Positions 53,601 through 61,728 are shown, numbered from the stretch's first letter. The stretch is 64,000 nt of DNA from Clostridia bacterium (GCA_017536685.1 JAFXGW010000021.1:1-64000); one strand, 5' to 3'. Notes: generated from the letters alone by a model not told the origin. Translations and numbers: made by a program.

Positions 53601-54095
53601 TCTAAAAAGCCATTCCCTTTCTTCTTTTATTCTAACAATTTTTGAAAGTGGAATTTTACTTGGTTTTATTTTGTAAATTATTTGTTGCAAAATTCCAATT
53701 TCTAAATCTTTTAAATCTCTTTTCCCATCTCCATTTCTATCTGTAGTTACATTTTGTTCTGTTTTTGTAGAATTGTTTTTGTTATTTTTGGTTTTATTTC
53801 CAAAAGTTGCTAAAGATACTGTTAGCCATTTTACTTTTTTATTAAAAGAGTTTGTTAATCCTAATAAAATACTACTTTTTCCAGAGCCATACGGACCAGT
53901 TAGCCCTATATTTAAAATCCTATCATCTTTTAACGCTTCTTGTAATCTTTCTACATATATATCGTTACTAGAATCGTAATTTGGATATAGTGGTACAAAG
54001 TTCTTAATTTCATTTTTAGTTTTTTCTTTTTTATGAAATATTTGCTTTATATTTTTAACTTTATTTAGTATATTTAGAATCTTCCAGTCTTTCAT
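50688..54095 (-). CDS. YobI-family P-loop NTPase, 1135 aa
   Basis: Residues 53-90 carry LQEALKDDRILNIGLTGPYGSGKSSILLGL with Walker A GPYGSGKSS. Two membrane helices near 165-185 and 205-230 split the ATPase domain, and Walker B is YNIIIFEDIDRF followed by FFKLRELNKIIND. This is the plan of YobI/KAP-like membrane NTPases. The 700-residue C-terminal part is helical without recognisable motif. Large membrane NTPases of this kind sit in defence islands, but no function is proven. Neighbours on both sides are defence or toxin genes. Confidence 0.75.
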   Translation of the reverse strand: MKDWKILNILNKVKNIKQIFHKKEKTKNEIKNFVPLYPNYDSSNDIYVERLQEALKDDRILNIGLTGPYGSGKSSILLGLTNSFNKKVKWLTVSLATFGNKTKNNKNNSTKTEQNVTTDRNGDGKRDLKDLEIGILQQIIYKIKPSKIPLSKIVRIKEEREWLFRIIIAITIYLLNSEVLNKYVKNLENLVKNIPVISDISSEIKIIVFHILTFTFIFWALGVIFRKFNITSISFNGIDLVSESKSESILNKYIDEIIYILKKSKYNIIIFEDIDRFNEPEIFFKLRELNKIINDNEEISKNGKVKFIYAVKDDIFQTSEERTKFFDFILPVIPIVSNNNAQLKFLEILESINLEGKLSDDIIQEVSYFVNDMRVIINICNEFKLYYDKIYKKLNSKNKEQYSIDQLFAIIAYKNINPDDFKNMQYDNGYINQLIGLKQSIAKLIEKDIDNKERQLGQLIQKRVDYIESEKRRLKKDIIKRYDRKSSGTSTVYATRGNIYESSAEFINEATLEEIFESGIMGNNENDYLTIDEIYPENTWRYDYERISNINDKQMKMISEDLEKTAQRDVLKESLSEIIAVESDIFEKVYNEGNLTTWQKNTLSKILKNKMLMSFIRKGYISENYMYYINNIYSENITIEEYNFIASIKTSNGESHYSTKLTNLELINSRLKVSDFENKDILNLDLFNFLLNQKLENQRKNILNTDLDSKFSLMVHHIMRNINDNGNFFFYCMDNVEKPLICLEQILEEASNIWDVISSIDKEEVKEKYIKYLLKYSSEKSFELMNQNPNFISELENLRELDLNTLEKTYKKFIDYKIKFKNISSFDNSFMQIILDNNLYEINNINIKTILKRYFIDEVFDESELETETINKLFDLPNDRVREHIKNNIDDFIENSILNDDVKRIGTSELISIINCNPSIENLGKILEKYPYNIFKIQDITNKKFWGILFKNKKIFPTISNILEYYKEYGITEEIEDSVNRSIRTILRTCKAAGKRVLKQEDFELFLKDILYTTNIMDKNVFELFDFYKNQKFKISSLDFNNISKSRMEYLVQENLIYFNRENYYEMEAYSEELLVEFCQNNIDRFIEMHRILRVSNKLIDKLLNSSINNEYKKELEFIAQKSRKNIKPNEDLPV

Positions 54096-54111
54096 ATTTT
54101 CTCCTATATAT

Positions 54112-54145
54112 AAAAAGATGAGGAACTTTTATTTCCTCATCTTTG
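54112..54145 (-). terminator. Terminator of the NACHT operon
   Basis: AAAGATGAGGA (54114-54124) pairs with TCCTCATCTTT (54134-54144); T-run on the minus strand. Confidence 0.88.
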
Positions 54146-54306
54146 GTAATCTTTTATATTAAACATTTTATATTATTTTTTACTGTTTTTGCAATACATT
54201 TTCAAAAATATTTTACTAATCATTATATGTTTTCTTTATTATAACATTTTAAATAATAGTATGTTAGTTATTTTAGCTTCATAATTTTATTAATACTCAA
54301 CTTATA

Positions 54307-56112
54307 TTACACACCTAATAAGTCTTCTAATTCTTTTTGTATAGTACTATGCTGAGATTTTAAATAGCTTAATAATTCACTAATTCTCATAACGTCTTCA
54401 TTACAAAAACAATTTTGTGTAAATCTTGTATAGACATCACTCTCAAATATTTCTTTATTTTCTACAAAACCTGCATGTCTTTCATTTTTAATTATGTCTT
54501 CTAAAATTTTTTTCGAATCTTCTTCTTTTTCAATGTAAGATTCTTGAGATGGAATAACTATAGCATTAGCATATTTATGTGATATATGTGTAAGAAAACG
54601 ATTTTTTACTCTTATCGAATATGAAAAGCCCTCTTCCATATCTGAATTTTCAAAAAAATTAATTCCCAAAAACATTTGCTTAAAAATAAACTCAAATCTA
54701 TCTCCACCGTCATAATCATTCTCTATATTTTCTAACAATGGTATTAAAGCATTACTTTCAAAACGTTCTTTTGACATATCAAATAACATATCTAGAACAT
54801 TATCAAATATTCTATAATTAATTAGTTTGTCATATATAACTCGTTGTGAATTATCTGGTAATTCTAAAATATATTGTGCAGTAAAATATTCTTGAAATGA
54901 ACGATGTGTAAATCTATATACATTTCCATCTACATACATTAAGCAAATAGCACTAATTAAATCATCTAGAAAATCATCATTATTGAATTCAAACTCATTT
55001 TGTTTTATTGCATTAAAAACATCATCTAATTCTCTTTTAGAAAATTCTAATTTTTCTTGCATATATGTTTTAAAACAAAATTTAGCAAAAATTTTTATAA
55101 AAATATCTTTACTTAAATTTGTTTTTAATTCTCTCTTATATCCACTTTTGGTTGCATCATGTTTAGTGTATAAAGTTTCAAAAGCTTGAGCATAAAAAAT
55201 ATGCAATTTTGTTGGAATTTCGGCATAGTCATTATATGTTAATAGCATTATAGTTAATAATAATGGATTTGATGCAAAAGATTTATGTGAATTATATAAT
55301 CCATTTTCTAATTGTAATACAAATCTTTCTTGAGTTTCTTTATCATAATCTAACTTTTTTATCAAATTAATAGCTTTTTCTTTTGAAAATGCCATACTTT
55401 TTAATACTGTAAACCTTTGAAATGATATAAAATTATCATTAGGTCTTGATGACATAATGAAATTATTATCTGGATATTTATCACATAATTCTTGTAGTTC
55501 ATAAGAAAATTTCTTTAATTTTGAATTAGATAACTCATCATATCCATCTAATAAGAATAAAAAAGTTCCTGTTTGTAATGCATATTCAAAATATTCTTCT
55601 TTAAATTCGTTTCCTAATAATGTTATTGATTTATATAAAGATTCTTTCAACGTAAGATCAAAATTATTATAATCCTTTAATTCAAAAAATATAGGAATAA
55701 ATCTTTTCTTTTTTAATTCACTTAAAAAGAAATGTTTCATCATTGTAGTTTTTCCAATTCCACCATTTCCTTTAATTATAATAAAATTAGATAATTTAAG
55801 AATATTATCAATTTCACTTGAATCAATAATTTCATTATCCTTTATTAAGTTATTACATTCAAAAAAATCATATAAATATTTAGGTTCTGTTCTATATAGT
55901 AAAGTTTTCACTCTACTATATTTTAAATATGCATTTTTCAAATATTTTTTAAAAGCTAAATTAAAATCTATTGAAAATTTTTGCATTACATCTTCTGATT
56001 TACCACCTATTGTTTTAATTACTTTTTTTCCATCTGAGATCACTTTCTTAGCTGTATCTTCTACTAAATTAGTTATTATTTTATTTATATCTATTGGTAA
56101 TTCTTCTCCCAT
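54307..56112 (-). CDS. NACHT-type STAND NTPase (bacterial NLR-like)
   Basis: 601 residues. N-terminal 100 residues helical. Walker A IIIKGNGGIGKTTMMKHF (about 112-129), Walker B FLFLLDGYDELSNSK, then FIMSSRPNDNF (sensor) and NPLLLTIMLLTYND. The C-terminal part has FTHRSFQEYFTAQYIL, seen in NACHT proteins of bacterial defence. STAND NTPases stay inactive until a ligand, often a phage protein, releases nucleotide exchange. The effector is probably the N-terminal domain or the upstream 366-residue protein, 14 bp away. Confidence 0.88.
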   Translation of the reverse strand: MGEELPIDINKIITNLVEDTAKKVISDGKKVIKTIGGKSEDVMQKFSIDFNLAFKKYLKNAYLKYSRVKTLLYRTEPKYLYDFFECNNLIKDNEIIDSSEIDNILKLSNFIIIKGNGGIGKTTMMKHFFLSELKKKRFIPIFFELKDYNNFDLTLKESLYKSITLLGNEFKEEYFEYALQTGTFLFLLDGYDELSNSKLKKFSYELQELCDKYPDNNFIMSSRPNDNFISFQRFTVLKSMAFSKEKAINLIKKLDYDKETQERFVLQLENGLYNSHKSFASNPLLLTIMLLTYNDYAEIPTKLHIFYAQAFETLYTKHDATKSGYKRELKTNLSKDIFIKIFAKFCFKTYMQEKLEFSKRELDDVFNAIKQNEFEFNNDDFLDDLISAICLMYVDGNVYRFTHRSFQEYFTAQYILELPDNSQRVIYDKLINYRIFDNVLDMLFDMSKERFESNALIPLLENIENDYDGGDRFEFIFKQMFLGINFFENSDMEEGFSYSIRVKNRFLTHISHKYANAIVIPSQESYIEKEEDSKKILEDIIKNERHAGFVENKEIFESDVYTRFTQNCFCNEDVMRISELLSYLKSQHSTIQKELEDLLGV

Positions 56113-56126
56113 ATTTTATATTCCTT

Positions 56127-57227
56127 TCATATTTTATCATTCTCTTTCAAAAAAGTAATCTTTATAAGTCCAGAAACTACTTTTAATTTTTTTTCTCTAA
56201 TAAATTCTTCTCCAAAATCTTTTTCTCCATCTGTAGAAACTCTTTTAAACTTAATATATTTTTTTATATCTGATTCTAAGTCCTGTATATTTTCTATTTC
56301 ATACTTTCCTAACCACATTCCTTTTTTATTTTGTACTAATAACACATCATTCATTACATTCTGATATTTCAAATTCACTTTGTCACAAAGTATTACTTCT
56401 ATTTCTTCAGCAAGTTCTGTGATATCATTTTCTACTTCTATATAGAAAACTCCCCCTCTGCTTCTAATATCCTTTGTACATTGTATATAAGCACATACCT
56501 GATCAATTCTATTTTCAATAGGCGACATTACTTGTAAATCATTCATTATTGCATCTTCTAGATCTAAATATAATTTTTCTAAAAAGCTATATATATCTGT
56601 CGTTTCTTTTATAAAATCTGCAATTTCATCATATTTTTGTCCTTTTTGAGAAAATTCATCTATATTTCCTTCAAATTCATCTGATATAATATTCCATTTA
56701 AAATCAACGTCTGGTGATTTAATGTGCTTACTTCTATCATTAAAACTTTTTACATATAAGAATGTTTTATGGTTTGAAATACAATTTAAAACATTTCCTG
56801 TATTTATATAATTTCCTTTTTTATGTTCTTTTACAATTTTTTCTACTATATTAAAAAAATATTGTCCTTCCATATTTAAGCAAAAACATGAATTTATTAC
56901 TTGTCCTAGTGAATCAAAAAAACTCATTGCATATTGAAAGAAATCTCTTACCCACTTTTTTATCATCCATCCCGAATCATATTTTACTCCTAAAATATTT
57001 ATAGGCATAAATATTTCATCTTCTGCTGTTATTGCAATAGTTCTATTTAAACTGTTGCTTAACTTTTGTTCAAAAAATTCATTCTTATATACGTTTAATT
57101 TATCATAATAGTTCTTTATTAGTTCTGCTGAAGTGTTAGCAAACCTCAAATTCTCACATGTTACTTCTATAAACTGCCAAGCATCTATCACTTTTTTATC
57201 TATTAATATTTTTTTATCAAAATTCAT
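56127..57227 (-). CDS. Hypothetical helical partner of the NACHT protein
   Basis: 366 residues; a long helical N-terminal domain (about 1-230) and a beta-rich C-terminal domain (from about 265: FYIEVENDITELAEEIEVILCDK... LVSGLIKITFLKE). A SFNDRSKHIKSPDV segment resembles the RxxxH-type ends of HEPN-like domains, but this is weak. No membrane helix. ATG 57227 follows GGAGG. Likely first gene of the NACHT operon and candidate effector or sensor. Not recognised as a known family. Confidence 0.6.
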   Translation of the reverse strand: MNFDKKILIDKKVIDAWQFIEVTCENLRFANTSAELIKNYYDKLNVYKNEFFEQKLSNSLNRTIAITAEDEIFMPINILGVKYDSGWMIKKWVRDFFQYAMSFFDSLGQVINSCFCLNMEGQYFFNIVEKIVKEHKKGNYINTGNVLNCISNHKTFLYVKSFNDRSKHIKSPDVDFKWNIISDEFEGNIDEFSQKGQKYDEIADFIKETTDIYSFLEKLYLDLEDAIMNDLQVMSPIENRIDQVCAYIQCTKDIRSRGGVFYIEVENDITELAEEIEVILCDKVNLKYQNVMNDVLLVQNKKGMWLGKYEIENIQDLESDIKKYIKFKRVSTDGEKDFGEEFIREKKLKVVSGLIKITFLKENDKI

Positions 57228-57432
57228 ATTTCCTCCATTTTAGATTTCATTTTTTATCATATTAATTTGCATCTAATAATTTCTTCTAAAAAGCAAAACG
57301 AGAAAACGTCTACTGACGTTTCCTCGTTTTTCCATAAATAATATATCACATTTTCTTTCAAAAAACAAGATTTTATGACATTTCTCCCTATTTACTTATT
57401 GTTATAAAATGCTATTTTTCATCACTTCAAGT
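57228..57432. other. Intergenic region with hairpin
   Basis: Contains a perfect hairpin AACGAGAAAACGTC/GACGTTTCCTCGTT-type at 57295-57331 with T- and A-runs on both sides, a terminator for the minus-strand gene at 57552 or for a + transcript. No ORF seen. Confidence 0.6.
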
Positions 57433-57503
57433 TTTACCTATTTTTCTGTATAAGATATATTATTCATGCACGAGCATCGTGCATTCGATGCCTCGTTTTT
57501 CCA
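57433..57503 (+). ncRNA. Candidate very small hairpin RNA
   Basis: On the + strand TTTACC (57433-57438), 17-bp spacer and TATATT (57456-57461) would start a transcript near 57468. That RNA would fold immediately into CGAGCATCG...CGATGCCTCG followed by TTTTT at 57496-57500, so about 35 nt long. An alternative hairpin TGCACG...CGTGCA overlaps it. No ORF. Its function, if made, is unknown. Confidence 0.35.
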
Positions 57504-57504
57504 A

Positions 57505-57541
57505 ACCAGAGTCTTTTGTTTTTACATATAGACTCTGGTAT
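57505..57541. terminator. Hairpin after the Panacea toxin-candidate gene
   Basis: Perfect 9-bp stem ACCAGAGTC (57505-57513) with GACTCTGGT (57531-57539); lies just past the stop of the 57552 gene on the minus strand. Confidence 0.65.
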
Positions 57542-57551
57542 ATTTTTGTAA

Positions 57552-58085
57552 TCAATGTAAACAAATATTTTTTAAATCATATTTACAATCTTTTTTTCTT
57601 TCATAGTCTAATTGATAATTCCTGTTTTCGCTAGGAAAAACTAAATGGTATAAATCTACTAATACTAAAGTCATTTCATTATTTTTATCTTTTAGAAAAT
57701 ATAATCTTATACCAGAATCTTTGTTATAGTCAAATTTTCTAATGTTCATAATAATTTCTTTTATTGATAAATCCATTCCAGTATTTTCTTTTATTAATTT
57801 CTTTAATTTTAATAGATTAGCATTTTGAATTATTTCATTTACAACAAAATCTCTGTTAATGGTATTAGAATCATGGTCAAAATTATAATATATAGCATAC
57901 ATAGTTTTATATTTTTCTGCTCCTCGACTTTTTACAAAATTAGTGAAATATTCAGCTTCATCTTTAATTGATTTCATATATTTTTTCACGTTAATAGAAG
58001 AAAAATTCTCTTCTAGCATTCTTGTGTTAGAAGAGAATTTATTTATTTTCTTAAAATAAGAATTATTATTTTTGAACGTATTCAT
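57552..58085 (-). CDS. Probable toxin partner of the Panacea antitoxin
   Basis: 177 residues, charged and lysine-rich with a hydrophobic ILVLVDLYHLVFP-type segment (around 145-157). No recognised motif. It overlaps the Panacea gene by 20 bp, the tight antitoxin-toxin arrangement known for that antitoxin domain, so a toxic function is inferred from context only. Confidence 0.6.
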   Translation of the reverse strand: MNTFKNNNSYFKKINKFSSNTRMLEENFSSINVKKYMKSIKDEAEYFTNFVKSRGAEKYKTMYAIYYNFDHDSNTINRDFVVNEIIQNANLLKLKKLIKENTGMDLSIKEIIMNIRKFDYNKDSGIRLYFLKDKNNEMTLVLVDLYHLVFPSENRNYQLDYERKKDCKYDLKNICLH

Positions 58086-58551
58086 TTATGATATCTTCTT
58101 TATTTATTTCTCTAGAATGATTTTCATCATCATATTCAAAATTTCTAATCCATGCTTGATCTTGATGAGAAATATCAACTAATCTAAAATCAGAAACACT
58201 ATTAATATCTTCTAATAATTCATCAATATATTCCTTTACAAACTCATCATCAATTAAATTTTCTTTATAATAACTTTCTAAATTGTGTTCATGATAAATT
58301 TCAGGAATTACTGGACCATATACCCAAGCTTCAAACTTCGCATTAAATAAATATTCATCATATTCTGTTACATCAATTTCTTGCCTATCATTGTCTTGTA
58401 ATATTTTTCCTTTTCTTACAAATCCACCCCAAAACGCAAAACAAAAATATAACGTTTTTTGTAATCTAACAGGAGAAATATTTTTTCTAAATTTTTCAAA
58501 ATATTCATTACTTACATAAGCAGCAAATTCTTTTACTTTAAACATTGGCAT
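58066..58551 (-). CDS. Panacea-domain (DUF4065/SocA-like) antitoxin
   Basis: 161 residues. The Panacea core is clear: VKEFAAYVSNEYF, SPVRLQKTLYFCFAFWGGF (LQK..YF) and FEAWVYGPVIPEIY. Panacea domains neutralise many unrelated toxins. First gene; the toxin candidate overlaps its end. A weak AGGAGG-type site lies before ATG 58551. Native AT-rich codons. Confidence 0.88.
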   Translation of the reverse strand: MPMFKVKEFAAYVSNEYFEKFRKNISPVRLQKTLYFCFAFWGGFVRKGKILQDNDRQEIDVTEYDEYLFNAKFEAWVYGPVIPEIYHEHNLESYYKENLIDDEFVKEYIDELLEDINSVSDFRLVDISHQDQAWIRNFEYDDENHSREINKEDIINEYVQK

Positions 58552-59014
58552 AAATTATCATTCCTCCTTTTACATTATTATAAAATATTAATTATTATTA
58601 CTTTCTGTGTATACATTTTATAAATAATCAAAATATTTTACAAGTATCCTTGGATATATTATTCACTATTTTGTAAAAACTATAAAAGTGTTAGTATTTT
58701 ACTATCTTTAAACTTGATTGTCAATAATATTATTTAAAGTATTCAATTTTTTACTATTTTTTTCCTCTTTAAATATTTGTTGATCTTTGAAATTTTTTAA
58801 TATAGATAAATAATTATTTCTTTGTATTATTTCAAAAAAATTTCCTCCTAATTATAGGTGTCGACTTCAATCTTTTCTTTTTCCATAGAAATTCTTGAAT
58901 TATTATATATTTACATCTACTGTCATAAAGATAGCAGATGGATCAATTAACAAATAACATTAATTCGCTATCAGCTAATTAATGCCACTCCCAAAAGAAG
59001 ATTACTCCTTCAAC
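58552..59014. other. Intergenic region with gene remnant
   Basis: Outside the remnant at 58708-58842, no gene is visible. There is a 12-codon ORF MEKEKIEVDTYN followed by AGGAGG at 58855-58849, then the remnant frame. Confidence 0.5.
58708..58842 (-). pseudogene. Remnant of an AAA_14/DUF4143-type ATPase gene
   Basis: After an AGGAGG at 58855-58849 a frame with no proper start reads EIIQRNNYLSILKNFKDQQIF before diverging and ending at 58708. That matches the N-terminus of AAA_14/DUF4143-type ATP-binding proteins, which continue into a GIRRCGKST P-loop. The P-loop and everything after is absent. I infer a deletion that removed the gene body. Confidence 0.45.
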
Positions 59015-59056
59015 AAAAATAACTTGCAGTGGATTATAATACTGCAAGTTATTTTT
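59015..59056 (-). terminator. Terminator of the GHKL-STAS-PIN operon
   Basis: Perfect 16-bp stem AAAAATAACTTGCAGT (59015-59030) with 59041-59056; T-run on the minus strand. Confidence 0.92.
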
Positions 59057-59069
59057 GTCAATATATTAA

Positions 59070-59594
59070 TTATTTTATTACAATTTTTTGTGAATCCATG
59101 TCTGCTGATATCAAGTATAGTCCATTTTTATTAGCAATATTTATAATAAGAACATCATTAAAATCTTGTCCTTCATTTACATTAAACAATATATCCTTAT
59201 TATCTACTGTAAATTTATCTTCTATCATTTTGCATCTAGATAAAATTGTAGTCTTTAATGTTTCCATTATAAATTTATTATTTTTTATAAAATCAGTTGA
59301 ATTTCTATAATCTCTTTTATAATCATAATTTTTTCTTCCAATTCTTTTTTTTATATTATTCCATTCTAATCTGTGATATTTATTTATAAATTCTGATATT
59401 ACTATTGCTGGAATATATACATCACATCCAATATTAAGTGCTTGATTAAATTTAGCTGATAGCCCCTTTAATTTTGGCGTTTCTGTTACTAAACGTGAAT
59501 CTCCATATAAATATATTAATATGTTAGTGTCTACTAAATATTTATTTTTCTTTTCAACCAAATGTGTTTCATCTACAATTCTACTGCAAATCAT
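59070..59594 (-). CDS. PIN-domain ribonuclease
   Basis: 174 residues of PIN fold: KYLVDTNILIYLYGD with the first acidic residue, PAIVISEFINKYH, then DFNDVLIINIANKNGLYLISADMD with the remaining acids. PIN proteins are Mg-dependent RNases, often toxins. AGAGGT precedes ATG 59594; its start overlaps the STAS gene by 14 bp. Third gene of an operon with a GHKL-type ATPase, so it is the likely output nuclease. Confidence 0.85.
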   Translation of the reverse strand: MICSRIVDETHLVEKKNKYLVDTNILIYLYGDSRLVTETPKLKGLSAKFNQALNIGCDVYIPAIVISEFINKYHRLEWNNIKKRIGRKNYDYKRDYRNSTDFIKNNKFIMETLKTTILSRCKMIEDKFTVDNKDILFNVNEGQDFNDVLIINIANKNGLYLISADMDSQKIVIK

Positions 59595-59898
59595 TTTTTA
59601 CCTCTTTATAGTTTTCTATTACTTTTTGAAATGTTTTTAATATCAATTCATTATAGTTTCTTAATTTAAAATATTTATTTAATATTTCTGTAGAATAATT
59701 TTCATATAATCCATGTACAATTTTGTTAGCAAACGCAGTATTTACTGAAGTTATTCCATTAAAATCTAATATTAAATCAACATCACCTTTATAATTCATT
59801 TTTATTTGTTTTGAAATGATTTCTCCATCTTCTGGATTATGAGCATATTCATTTTTTATAATTTCCAATATTAATATTTTAAATTCTTTATTAAACAT
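59581..59898 (-). CDS. STAS-like DUF4325 protein
   Basis: 105 residues, start ATG 59898 after AAAGGAGG. The core LILDFNGITSVNTAFANKIVHGLYENYS is the DUF4325 STAS-like motif, related to anti-anti-sigma domains. Overlaps both neighbours tightly (10-bp gap to the GHKL gene, 14-bp overlap with PIN). Likely an adaptor between the ATPase and the nuclease. Confidence 0.82.
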   Translation of the reverse strand: MFNKEFKILILEIIKNEYAHNPEDGEIISKQIKMNYKGDVDLILDFNGITSVNTAFANKIVHGLYENYSTEILNKYFKLRNYNELILKTFQKVIENYKEVKNDLQ

Positions 59899-59908
59899 AA
59901 AACCTCCT

Positions 59909-60799
59909 TTAAAAATTCCATTCAAATTCTTTATTTCTTTTAATTTTTTCAAACAATTTATCCATATCTTTTATTGCTGTATAATCAAATTCGATATAAA
60001 CTAAAGTTCCATCTAACTCAATTTCCCCATCTTTCAACACATTGTTCTTATAATTATATTGTCCTAAATGAGAAATAATACTCATGTCTCCATTGTGTTG
60101 TTTTACAAATTCCAATACTGCATCTAAACCTAATCCACCAGAATCTTTAGTCAAATCTTTTGTTGTATTTCCCGCTTCTATAGCCCATTCTATGCAACTA
60201 TAATCTGGTATATTACCAATTTTTTTCTTTACATTATATGGAATCCCTTTTCCTAAATCTACTATAATTAATCTTAATTTATTAATTCTAGGATATTTTT
60301 GACCACAGCAAAATATCTCAAACGTATCTCCATGAGTTCTTGCATTTATAAAAAGTTCACTAAGTTTTGATATTATATAATCAATTTCCTGCTTAGACAA
60401 GTTTATTTTAGGAGTCAATTCTTTATCTAAATATCCATCAAAGCAATTATTTTTTCCTTGTTCAAGTTCTTCTTTAAAATATTTAAACTTTATTGAAGTT
60501 TCTTTTATTATTCCACTTTTCATATTTGAAACAACATCCGAAAAATTATTAGACTCAAACATCATTCTAAGTTCTTCCGAAACGCCATTAATATATAATT
60601 TTTTATTGTATCTTTTGGTTAAATCATAAGTTAGAGCTCCAAATAAAGCAAAACATTCGCCAGACATCCATTTAGTTGAAGAAAAATCAATCATAATTTC
60701 ATTTTCAACAATTTCTTTTATTTTTAAATGCATATTGATAAGTTTATTAATACTTTCTAAATCACTACCTATGTTTTTTGGCATAAAATAATTGTACAT
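59909..60799 (-). CDS. STAS-GHKL ATPase (histidine kinase-like)
   Basis: 296 residues from ATG 60799. The N-terminal half resembles a STAS fold (EIMIDFSSTKWMSGECFALFGALT). The C-terminal half is a GHKL ATPase with N-box ELFINARTHG, G1 VDLGKGIPY and G2 GGLGLDAV, but no phosphoacceptor histidine domain. It resembles anti-sigma/serine-kinase-type ATPases. First gene of an operon with DUF4325 and PIN, suggesting a kinase-type switch controlling a nuclease. Confidence 0.82.
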   Translation of the reverse strand: MYNYFMPKNIGSDLESINKLINMHLKIKEIVENEIMIDFSSTKWMSGECFALFGALTYDLTKRYNKKLYINGVSEELRMMFESNNFSDVVSNMKSGIIKETSIKFKYFKEELEQGKNNCFDGYLDKELTPKINLSKQEIDYIISKLSELFINARTHGDTFEIFCCGQKYPRINKLRLIIVDLGKGIPYNVKKKIGNIPDYSCIEWAIEAGNTTKDLTKDSGGLGLDAVLEFVKQHNGDMSIISHLGQYNYKNNVLKDGEIELDGTLVYIEFDYTAIKDMDKLFEKIKRNKEFEWNF

Positions 60800-60943
60800 T
60801 ATATCCCTCATTATATATTAAAACTATTTATATTATAACATCAAATTATATTTTTTTCAAATATTTTCCTTCTATTGCATTTCACTTTTCATTCTTTTAA
60901 TTGTATTTTCTAAACAGTTGCTTCTGCTATTGTAATCTCATAT

Positions 60944-61609
60944 TTATCTATTTTTTATTTTCAACATCCTATAAACTAGCAACTGCATTAACCTCTCTTT
61001 CCCCGAAAAAACATCAAATGATTTAAAGAATTCTTTATGCTCTTTCCACTCTTTATTCCACCAACCTGTCAAAATTGATATTACAATTACTAAAAACATA
61101 GCAATTATAATAGTATAAATTAAACCAACTGCATTTACTAATTCTTGAATTATTGCTTCCCAAATAACAATAGACAAAGCACCAATAATAACAGGATTTA
61201 TGTATTTTATTGAAGAGTCTCTTTTATCTAATTCTTCACTTAATATCTTAAGTTTTTCTATATTATTAAGCTTATTCTTCTTACAGTATTTTGTAATCCA
61301 GCTTTTTTGAAAATCATCATAAGATTTATAAACTTCATCTCTAACTTTAGAATTAAATAAAACTTCTTTTAATTTATATTTCAAGTTTAATTTCTTAATA
61401 ATATCCATAAGTTCAATACATTCACAAACTTTATATAAAACCCAACCAAATATTATCAGTAATATAAAAGCCATTATATAATTCAAAGTCTTAAATCCAT
61501 AATAAAGATATCCTATAACAATAAAAAGTTGTCCACTTTTCCATAATCTACTTGCTAGTTTTGAAAGTATATCACATTCTTTTTTGTATTTTTCTATTAG
61601 TTTCTCCAT
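60944..61609 (-). CDS. Four-helix membrane protein, possibly SLATT-like
   Basis: 221 residues from ATG 61609 (GAAGGTGACGAT upstream). An N-terminal amphipathic helix, then two membrane helices (about 25-65), a cytoplasmic helical domain and two more helices (about 138-185). The 2TM plus helical linker plan resembles SLATT-type pore effectors of nucleotide-signalling defence systems. Partner nucleotide cyclase not visible. Lies between the GHKL operon and dinD. Confidence 0.5.
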   Translation of the reverse strand: MEKLIEKYKKECDILSKLASRLWKSGQLFIVIGYLYYGFKTLNYIMAFILLIIFGWVLYKVCECIELMDIIKKLNLKYKLKEVLFNSKVRDEVYKSYDDFQKSWITKYCKKNKLNNIEKLKILSEELDKRDSSIKYINPVIIGALSIVIWEAIIQELVNAVGLIYTIIIAMFLVIVISILTGWWNKEWKEHKEFFKSFDVFSGKERLMQLLVYRMLKIKNR

Positions 61610-61666
61610 ATCGTCACCTTCTATTTTTTCTTCATTATACATCCCTTTTAATAAAAATTTCAACAT

Positions 61667-61710
61667 AAAAATACAAGCAAATAGAATCTTTGATTGTGCT
61701 TGCTTGTATT
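61667..61710 (-). terminator. Terminator of dinD
   Basis: AAAATACAAGCA pairs with TGCTTGTATT; T-run on the minus strand. Confidence 0.85.
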
Positions 61711-61728
61711 AATTATTTTATTTAACTT

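Noticed and set aside
57433-57545. Type III toxin-antitoxin RNA repeats (ToxIN-like) beside the 57552 gene
   Set aside because: Only two unlike hairpins rather than tandem repeats, the protein does not resemble ToxN, and a Panacea antitoxin gene already accounts for the pair.
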